DNA of 64,000 bases from Aquimonas voraii (GTDB taxonomy: Bacteria > Pseudomonadota > Gammaproteobacteria > Xanthomonadales > Xanthomonadaceae). Positions within the stretch are counted from its first letter, which is position 1, and each line of letters opens with the position of its first letter. The position numbers and the translations under genes are program-made. Positions 58,428 to 64,000 of this stretch are shown here, in pieces. The stretch covers positions 620,001-684,000 of the forward strand of contig NZ_FNAG01000002.1 in the NCBI RefSeq assembly GCF_900101825.1, in the 5' to 3' direction. The notes below the pieces were generated by a model. That model did no database searches. It was not told the DNA's origin and worked only from the letters and a program-made list of their open reading frames with translations.

Positions 58428-60056
58428 ATGCCGCACGCTCGCACGCATCCTCGAACACCCTTCCGCGCCCTATTGGCCGCGGGTCTGCTTGCCTTCCTTG
58501 CGCTTCCGCCGGCCTTCGCTGCTGCCGATGTGGACGGTGGCGACAGCGGCGAGCGGATCATCTCGGCGAATCTGATGAACGCCATCGAGAGCTGGTCCGA
58601 TCCTCTCGATACGCTCGAGGCCGCTGCGCTCGAGCGCTACCCGGAGCTGATCCATCGCTACGCGCAGCTGCTGGGTCGCCACTACCGGCAGGGCCTGCTG
58701 GCGCACCTGCAGGTCCAGTATCCCGAGGCGTACGCCGAGATCACGCGCGAGCTCCCGGCCGAGCGGACCGACGACGCCGAAATCCTCGCTTGGCTGATGT
58801 CGGCGCGTGAGGCCGACTGGCAGGCCCTGCAGGCCGAGCCGAATCTCGCCGCCGGCGGGCTGGGTTTCGCCGAGGTGGCGGCTCGCGAGTTTCCGCAGGT
58901 ACTGGCCGAGGTCGAGGCCGGCGGGCTCAGTCCCGCGGGCCGTGGCGAAGCCTTGCTTGACCATGTGGCAGCGTTGGGCGACGAAGATCTCCAGCTCGAA
59001 GCCCGGCGACTGATCGGGACACTCACGCCGCTGCCTTGGAAGAACTGCATCTGCACCACCGTGCTGACCTTCCCCCACCAGCCTTCGCCCTGGCAGACCG
59101 AAATCAACGAGAACCACAGCAGCTCCTGGGGCTCGCTGCCCAAGAAGGAGCGGCAGCTGAACTACTCGGTGTCGGCCCGCGGCGCAGCCAAGGACATCAA
59201 CTTCTACCGTCGCAGCCGCCACAACGTGTGGGAGGTTGACCGCATCAAGGGCACCAACTACAGCCATATGCGCGTGCGCATGCTGTGCACCCGCAACGGC
59301 GAGCCCGGCGGCGTCGAATGCGGCACCGGCACCTGCCGCGGTGATCTCGCCGTGCGTATCGCCTATGGCAGCCGCGTGGGCCAGCAGGTCGACTACGGCG
59401 GCCCCTGGTCGAAGGAGGCGCGCGCGGTGGCGTCGGACTGGGCGCAGCTCAAGTACGACCCACCGGGGGCGGCGCCAATGACCACGCTGTTCTCCAAGGG
59501 CGTCGCGGTGTCCGGTTTCACCGCCAGCAATTGGAACTCGCAGGCGATCATCCAGGTGCTGACCACGGCCGCGCAGGTCGGGTTGGTCGTGGCCACCGAC
59601 GGTTCGGCAGCGGGAGCCCTGCTCGAGGGCAACCTGGTCAACGACACCATCACCGCGCTGTTCGGCCTGGTGAAGCGTGAGGGTGGGCCGAGCAGCCATC
59701 ACCAGGACATGCATGCGGCCTGGGACACTGCCAACAGCAGTCCGATCGCGCTGCTGCCGAACCAGACCCATCTGTTCGAGCTGGATACGCTGGCCAAGGT
59801 CTATGGACGCGGCTATGGCGGCGACAGCAAGACGTGGGCGAACGTCGACAGCTCGGCCTATCTCACCGCCGTCACGCGCAATTACACCTGCGGTTTCGGC
59901 ACCCAGGCGCCCACGCCCAGGGCTTACTGGTTCTGGTCGACGCCCGGCGCGCCGCACAGCAGCAGCACTCTGCAGAACCTGGTGGGCAGCTATGTGCAGA
60001 CCGAGCTGGGCGTATGGCCCAGCAACGTGACGCAGCAGGTCGGCCAGTTCCCGTAG
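58428..60056 (+). CDS. Unrecognised secreted protein
   Basis: ATG 58428 with GGAG seven bases upstream. The 542-residue product has a clear signal peptide (RALLAAGLLAFLALPPAFAA). The first 200 residues are helical and acidic (ERYPELIHRYAQLLGRHYRQ; HLQVQYPEAYAEITRELPAE). The remainder is Gly/Ser/Thr-rich with several cysteines (NCICTT; MLCTRNGEPGGVECGTGTC) and one hydrophobic stretch (IIQVLTTAAQVGLVVATDG). No domain is recognised and no catalytic motif is evident. The exact function is unknown; it is probably periplasmic or outside the cell. Confidence 0.78.
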   Translation: MPHARTHPRTPFRALLAAGLLAFLALPPAFAAADVDGGDSGERIISANLMNAIESWSDPLDTLEAAALERYPELIHRYAQLLGRHYRQGLLAHLQVQYPEAYAEITRELPAERTDDAEILAWLMSAREADWQALQAEPNLAAGGLGFAEVAAREFPQVLAEVEAGGLSPAGRGEALLDHVAALGDEDLQLEARRLIGTLTPLPWKNCICTTVLTFPHQPSPWQTEINENHSSSWGSLPKKERQLNYSVSARGAAKDINFYRRSRHNVWEVDRIKGTNYSHMRVRMLCTRNGEPGGVECGTGTCRGDLAVRIAYGSRVGQQVDYGGPWSKEARAVASDWAQLKYDPPGAAPMTTLFSKGVAVSGFTASNWNSQAIIQVLTTAAQVGLVVATDGSAAGALLEGNLVNDTITALFGLVKREGGPSSHHQDMHAAWDTANSSPIALLPNQTHLFELDTLAKVYGRGYGGDSKTWANVDSSAYLTAVTRNYTCGFGTQAPTPRAYWFWSTPGAPHSSSTLQNLVGSYVQTELGVWPSNVTQQVGQFP

Positions 60057-60214
60057 TCGAACGGTACCTGCGATGAGAGCGCGGCGGTGGCCTCCGGGCC
60101 GCCGCCGCTTTCGCTTTGGGGTGACCGGCCGCTCACGACTTCGGGCTTGGTGGCCTCGTGAAGCTTCTGTTAGCATCCGCGCCGCCTCACGGTGACCGCG
60201 CAGCGCTCGACGCA

Positions 60215-60430
60215 GCGTCCGCGGTTTAAACGGGAAGCCAGTGCGCGGTGTTCGTGCCGCAAGTCTGGAGCTGCCCCCGCAACGGTAGGCGAGCCGGCGT
60301 GCGCTCCACGCGCACACCCGGCCCGGGCGAACACCACTGTGCCTTGCGCATGGGAAGGTGCCCGGGTCGAAGGCGCAACCGCACCCACGGTTGCCGCATC
60401 GCTCGCGAGCCCGGAGACCGGCCATGGGGA
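60215..60430 (+). promoter_or_regulatory. Cobalamin (B12) riboswitch upstream of btuB
   Basis: The leader contains the conserved cobalamin aptamer blocks: gcggtttaaacgggaagcc (60221-60239), ctgcccccgcaacggta (60271-60287) and the B12 box agcccggagaccggcc (60408-60423). It controls the following outer-membrane receptor gene, so high adenosylcobalamin should lower expression of btuB and the btuM-like gene. The exact ends are approximate. Confidence 0.92.
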
Positions 60431-60541
60431 TCATTCCCGGCGCGCGGAGGGCGCAGCCTTGGGGTTCGCGCCCGTGCTCCTGCCGTGCGCCTGCCTTCAG
60501 GTCTTCTCCTCTTTCCCGTGCCGGGTGCCCAAGCACCCATC

Positions 60542-60568
60542 GTCCGCGCGGGTCGGCGCGGACAGGAG
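60542..60568 (+). promoter_or_regulatory. Hairpin abutting the btuB Shine-Dalgarno sequence
   Basis: An 8-bp stem (gtccgcgc at 60542-60549, gcgcggac at 60556-60563) ends exactly before aggag (60564-60568), the btuB ribosome binding site. It is a candidate expression platform that blocks translation when B12 is bound. This is inference. Confidence 0.5.
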
Positions 60569-60574
60569 ACATTG

Positions 60575-62413
60575 ATGCGCGCTCTCTCCCAACGCCCCGC
60601 CGCTCTGGCGGTGGCTCTCGCTGCTGCTTTTCCCTCGCTTGCCTTCGCTCAGCCCGCCGCCAAGGCGCTGGACCGGATCGTGGTCACCGGCAGCCGCACG
60701 CCGCAAACCCAGGATGCCGCGCTGGCGTCCATCACGGTGCTGGACCGCGCCGACATCGAGCGCCTGCAGGCGCAGAGCCTGCTGAGCCTGCTGCGCGGCG
60801 TGCCCGGGCTGGCCTTCAGCAACAGCGGTGGCCCTGGCAAGGTCGATGCGCTGTTCATCCGCGGCACCGAAGCGCGCCACGTGCTGCTCTTGATCGACGG
60901 CGTGCGCGTGGGTTCCGCGACCAGCGGCACGCCGGCCCTACAGGACCTGCCGCTGGAGCAGATCGAGCGCATCGAAATCGTGCGCGGACCCTTCTCCAGC
61001 CTGTATGGCTCCGATGCGGTGGGCGGCGTGATCCAGATCTTCACCCGCGGCGCCGAGGGCGGGTCGCGCGCCAACGGCTACGTGGGCGTGGGCAGCTACA
61101 GCACGGCGCGCGGTAGCGCAGGCCTCGATGCTCGCGGCGAGCGCGGCTGGTATCGCGTCAATGCCGCGATCGACGAGACCGACGGCTTCAATGCCTGCCG
61201 CCGCAGCAGCAGCGGCGGCTGCTTCACCAACGAGCCCGATGCGGACGGCTACACCAACCGCAGCCTGCAACTCGCCGGCGGCTGGCGTTTCTCGCCGGCG
61301 GTGGCGCTGGAACTGCGCGCCCTGCGCGCGGATTTCGAAACGGAGTCCGACGGCAGCTTCAGCAACGAGATGGAAGGCAGCCAGCAGGTCTATGGGGCCA
61401 CACTCGACCTGAAGCCGAGCGATCGCCTCGCCCTGGCCCTGCGCCTGGGCCACAACGCCGATCTGGCCGACAATTTCCTTGAAGGCCGCTATCGCAACAG
61501 CTTCGATACGAAGCGCGACAGCGGCGGGCTGCAGGCCGATGCGAGCCTCGGCAGCGGCCTGCTGAGCGCCGGCTTCGACTGGCACCGTGATGAAGTGGCC
61601 AGCACCACCGATTACGTGGTCAAGGCACGGACCCAGAAGGCTGTGTTCGCGCAGTGGCAGCAGAGCCTGGGTGAGGCCTCGCTGCAGCTGGCGGGCCGAC
61701 GTGACGATGACAGCCAGTTCGGCAACGAGACCACCGGTAGCCTGCTCTGGGGCTGGAACTTCCGTGAGGGGCTGCGGCTGACCGCCAGCGCCGGAACGGC
61801 CTTCCGCGCGCCCAGCTTCAACGATCTCTACTTCCCTGGCTTCGGCAATCCCAAGCTCGCGCCCGAGACCTCGGAGAGCCTGGAGCTGGGCCTGCGCGGC
61901 AGCCCGGCCTGGGGCAGCTGGGCGGTGGCTCTGTTCCGCACCGACGTCGATCAACTCATCGCCTTCGATCCTGTCAAGTTCGTTCCGGTCAACATCAATC
62001 GGGCGCGCATCGATGGCCTGGAGCTCAGCACGGACGGCGAGATCGCGGCCACCCGGCTGCGCGCCAGTGCCACCGTGCTGGATGCGCGAAATGTCAGCGC
62101 CGGTGCGGCGGACGGCAACGCGCTGCCGCGGCGTCCGCCGCGCTCGGCGCAGGTCGAGGCGGACCGGAGCTACGGCCGCTTCAGCCTCGGTGCCACCGTC
62201 TTCGCCGCCAGCGCGCGCTACGACGATCTCGGCAACTTCACCCGCCTGCCGGGCTACGCCACGTTCGACCTGCGCGTGGGCTGGGCGCTCAGCCCGGACT
62301 GGAGCCTGCAGCTGTCGGGCAACAACCTGTTCGACCGCCAGTACGAGACCGCGGCCTTCTACAACCAGCCCGGACGCAGCTGGATGCTCGGCCTGCGCTA
62401 CAGCCCGCGCTGA
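60575..62413 (+). CDS. btuB: TonB-dependent vitamin B12 receptor BtuB
   Basis: ATG 60575 with AGGAG seven bases upstream. The 612-residue outer-membrane protein has a signal peptide (LAVALAAAFPSLAFAQ). A TonB box-like DRIVVTGSR is followed by the plug domain (IERLQAQSLLSLLRGVPGLA; RGPFSSLYGSDAVGGVIQIF) and a 22-strand beta-barrel. The last strand ends LRYSPR rather than in an aromatic residue. The riboswitch in the leader and the btuM-like gene behind it identify the substrate as a cobalamin. It moves B12 into the periplasm with energy from TonB. Confidence 0.93.
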   Translation: MRALSQRPAALAVALAAAFPSLAFAQPAAKALDRIVVTGSRTPQTQDAALASITVLDRADIERLQAQSLLSLLRGVPGLAFSNSGGPGKVDALFIRGTEARHVLLLIDGVRVGSATSGTPALQDLPLEQIERIEIVRGPFSSLYGSDAVGGVIQIFTRGAEGGSRANGYVGVGSYSTARGSAGLDARGERGWYRVNAAIDETDGFNACRRSSSGGCFTNEPDADGYTNRSLQLAGGWRFSPAVALELRALRADFETESDGSFSNEMEGSQQVYGATLDLKPSDRLALALRLGHNADLADNFLEGRYRNSFDTKRDSGGLQADASLGSGLLSAGFDWHRDEVASTTDYVVKARTQKAVFAQWQQSLGEASLQLAGRRDDDSQFGNETTGSLLWGWNFREGLRLTASAGTAFRAPSFNDLYFPGFGNPKLAPETSESLELGLRGSPAWGSWAVALFRTDVDQLIAFDPVKFVPVNINRARIDGLELSTDGEIAATRLRASATVLDARNVSAGAADGNALPRRPPRSAQVEADRSYGRFSLGATVFAASARYDDLGNFTRLPGYATFDLRVGWALSPDWSLQLSGNNLFDRQYETAAFYNQPGRSWMLGLRYSPR

Positions 62414-62427
62414 GTCGCGGCCTGCCC

Positions 62428-62459
62428 GCAGCGGCGGCGCTCGCGGACGCCGCCGCTGC
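62428..62459 (+). terminator. Hairpin between btuB and btuM
   Basis: Perfect 12-bp stem (gcagcggcggcg / cgccgccgctgc) with an 8-nt loop directly after the btuB stop. It may be a partial terminator or mRNA stabiliser within the B12 operon. Confidence 0.65.
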
Positions 62460-62490
62460 ATCTCGATCCCTCGTGACCCGGGAGTCCCCC

Positions 62491-63063
62491 ATGCACTTGA
62501 ACCTGTCCCAACGTTCCCCGCTTCTGACTGTCGCCGCGCTGGGCCTGTGGATGCTGCTCACCCGTCTGCCCGAGGCCAGCCAGTGGCTGCACCTGCGCGA
62601 CGCCTCGCTGGCGGTGTTCTTCCTCGGCGGCCTGCTGCTGCGCAGCCCGCTGGCCTTTGCCGGTTTCGTCGCGCTCGCCTTCGGCATCGATGCCGTGGTG
62701 TTCGCACGCACCGACATGCTGCATCTCTGCCTGAGCCCGGCCTACGGCTTCCTGATTCCGGCCTACGGCGCGCTGTGGTTCACCGGCCGCTGGCTGGCGC
62801 CGGGCACGCGCATGGATACGCGAGGACTGGTGCTGACAGGCGCTGCGGGTTGCGCCGCCACCGTGGTTTCGTTCGCGATTTCGAACGGCGCCTTCTATCT
62901 GCTGAGCGGCCTGTTCGTCGATGTCAGCGTCTCCGGATTCGCGGAGCAGTTCATGCGCCATGCGCCGGGCTTTGTGCTGACTGGATGGGCGTGGATTGCA
63001 GTCGGCCTTTGCCTGATTCGGTTGTCGAGGCGCGAGTCGCAGACCGCGGCGGCGCAGGCCTGA
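62491..63063 (+). CDS. btuM: BtuM-like small vitamin B12 transporter
   Basis: ATG 62491 with GGGAG five bases upstream. The 190-residue inner-membrane protein has six hydrophobic segments (LLTVAALGLWMLLTRL; AVFFLGGLLLRSPLAFAGFV; GFLIPAYGALWFTGRW and on). Residue 80 is Cys in MLHLCLSPAYG. BtuM proteins, found in B12-riboswitch operons, resemble ECF S-components, and a cysteine at this position in a studied member removes cyanide from cobalamin. The match of both context and Cys80 makes the assignment likely. Confidence 0.75.
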   Translation: MHLNLSQRSPLLTVAALGLWMLLTRLPEASQWLHLRDASLAVFFLGGLLLRSPLAFAGFVALAFGIDAVVFARTDMLHLCLSPAYGFLIPAYGALWFTGRWLAPGTRMDTRGLVLTGAAGCAATVVSFAISNGAFYLLSGLFVDVSVSGFAEQFMRHAPGFVLTGWAWIAVGLCLIRLSRRESQTAAAQA

Positions 63064-63134
63064 GCACGCGCAGCCGCCTCCCCTCGGTCTTGAGGTCGGT
63101 CGTGCCCTCCGGGGCCATGGAATGGACAGGTCGA

Positions 63135-64000
63135 TCAGTCCGGAGCCAGTTCACCCCTGTATGCCGCTTCCGTGCCCGCGATCATGCTCGCCAGCGTCAG
63201 CCGCTGGCGAGCCGCCTCGAAGGCCGGCAGGCAGGCAGCACGCCAGCCCGCTGGATCTCTTGACCAGGCCAGCATTCTGGCGGCCATCCCGGACGGCGCT
63301 TCCGGCAACCACAGCGGTTCCGGCAGAACATCCGGCACCATGCCCACCGGAGTTGCCAGTACCGGGCATTCGGCCAACAGGGCTTCAGCAAGCGTGTAGG
63401 GCCCACCCTCATGGCGCGAGCTGATCACGAGCCCGTCGCAGGCCGAGAGCAGTTCGGCGACATCGGCTCGCGCGCCCAGGAACGACACGCGGCCCTTGCC
63501 TGATCCCGCCAGGGCCTGGAGTGGGCCGAGCTCCGGGCCCCCTCCGACCAGAGCTATTTGCACATCGGCCTCGTGGGCGGCCGCGATGAGTCTGTCGAAG
63601 CCCTTGGCGGGCACCAGTCTGCCGATCGCAAGCAGGATCGGCTGATCGACGGAAAGCCCGCACTGCCGAGCCAGCCAGCCTCTGTCGCGCACGACGTGCG
63701 GCGCGGGTGGGACAATGCCGTTCAACACCACTGAAACCTTGGGGGCCTCGACGCATGCGCGCAGGCGTTGGCTCACAACAATGACTTCGTCATAGCGGCG
63801 AAACGCGCGTGTGTCCTTTTTCTCGTTGTGCAGGGTGGCAACCCAGCGCCTCGAATCCACCCGTGCGCGCAGCGCTGCGACCAACTGCGCTGCCTTGTTG
63901 GCGTGGGCGTGGACGACATCCCAGTCGCCGGTCAGTGCGCGCGCCAGATCGCCCCGCAGGCCCGGCCACCAGCGCGGACGCTTGAAGTTCACGGCGATGC
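63135..64000 (-). CDS. Family 4 (GT-B) glycosyltransferase, 5' end outside window
   Basis: The frame remains open to the window end; the visible 285+ residues lack the usual N-terminal start. A GT-B fold is evident. DWDVVHAHANKAAQL ends the N-terminal domain. The C-terminal domain contains ILLAIGRLVPAKGFDRLIAA, ALVGGGPELGPLQALAG, VSFLGARADVAELLSACDG and EGGPYTLAEALLAECPVLAT (sugar-nucleotide-binding E-x7-E). It would transfer a sugar to a glycan or lipid. It is convergent with the btuM-like gene. Confidence 0.88.
   Translation of the reverse strand, partial: IAVNFKRPRWWPGLRGDLARALTGDWDVVHAHANKAAQLVAALRARVDSRRWVATLHNEKKDTRAFRRYDEVIVVSQRLRACVEAPKVSVVLNGIVPPAPHVVRDRGWLARQCGLSVDQPILLAIGRLVPAKGFDRLIAAAHEADVQIALVGGGPELGPLQALAGSGKGRVSFLGARADVAELLSACDGLVISSRHEGGPYTLAEALLAECPVLATPVGMVPDVLPEPLWLPEAPSGMAARMLAWSRDPAGWRAACLPAFEAARQRLTLASMIAGTEAAYRGELAPD

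Noticed and set aside
60248..60574. An N-terminal extension of BtuB
   Set aside because: It would translate the riboswitch; the signal peptide starts at 60575 with a good ribosome binding site.

Overview
The window is GC-rich bacterial chromosome. Gene content and protein style point to the order Xanthomonadales (Lysobacterales) of the Gammaproteobacteria: GyrA with glutamine at residue 83, an AcnB-type aconitase, adjacent tadA and orn, a B12-riboswitch btuB-btuM pair, large secreted beta-propeller and P-domain proteins, and a clustered integron cassette array. The genus cannot be read from the sequence alone.

Layout. 1-3977: end of a giant secreted Calx-beta/Ig-like protein. 4.0-16 kb: housekeeping and regulatory genes (greB, a cysteine-free glutaredoxin-like protein, an alpha/beta hydrolase, a GNAT enzyme, tadA-orn, an HDOD protein, a GspE/PilB-type ATPase, an acyl-CoA dehydrogenase) and a secreted P-domain/FG-GAP protein. 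16.2-17.5 kb: an IS3-family element whose ends can still be paired but whose transposase carries four nonsense codons. 17.6-19.3 kb: a secreted TolB-like beta-propeller protein. 19.2-23.2 kb: an unusual patchwork of gene fragments, two long direct duplications and short repeats sharing a TGACCCC core; all the short repeats have the same orientation and one lies at the left edge of each module. 23.2-27.9 kb: a minus-strand array of ten integron-type cassettes separated by nine attC sites of at least four lineages, with no integrase in the window (a CALIN-like array). Its left end is cut by the patchwork repeats, and an IS3 remnant lies beyond its right end.

28-38 kb: a small membrane protein, a large BNR/sortilin-like propeller protein, an M14 zinc carboxypeptidase-like protein, an AbgT-family transporter and an alanine-rich protein, with a dispersed palindromic REP-like repeat between them. 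38.7-44.5 kb: mtnA, then a tightly packed GtrB-like glycosyltransferase / GtrA flippase / two polytopic membrane proteins, which looks like a prenyl-phosphate-sugar glycan-modification cluster. 44.7-50.4 kb: gyrA, a 2-oxoglutarate/Fe(II) oxygenase-like protein and another polytopic membrane protein. 50.5-58 kb: a DUF1318 lipoprotein, acnB with two strong hairpins behind it, an EAL-like/HDOD protein, a GNAT enzyme, a DUF2845 protein, tRNA-Val(CAC) with its terminator, and an MFS transporter. 58.4-63 kb: an unrecognised secreted protein, then a cobalamin riboswitch, btuB and a btuM-like transporter gene that form one B12-uptake unit. The window ends inside a family 4 glycosyltransferase.

Most genes are ordinary chromosomal genes. 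The parts that deserve attention are the repeat-bordered patchwork joined to the integrase-less cassette array (19.2-28.4 kb), the Gtr-like glycan cluster, the cysteine-free glutaredoxin and the B12 unit with a hairpin abutting the btuB ribosome binding site.
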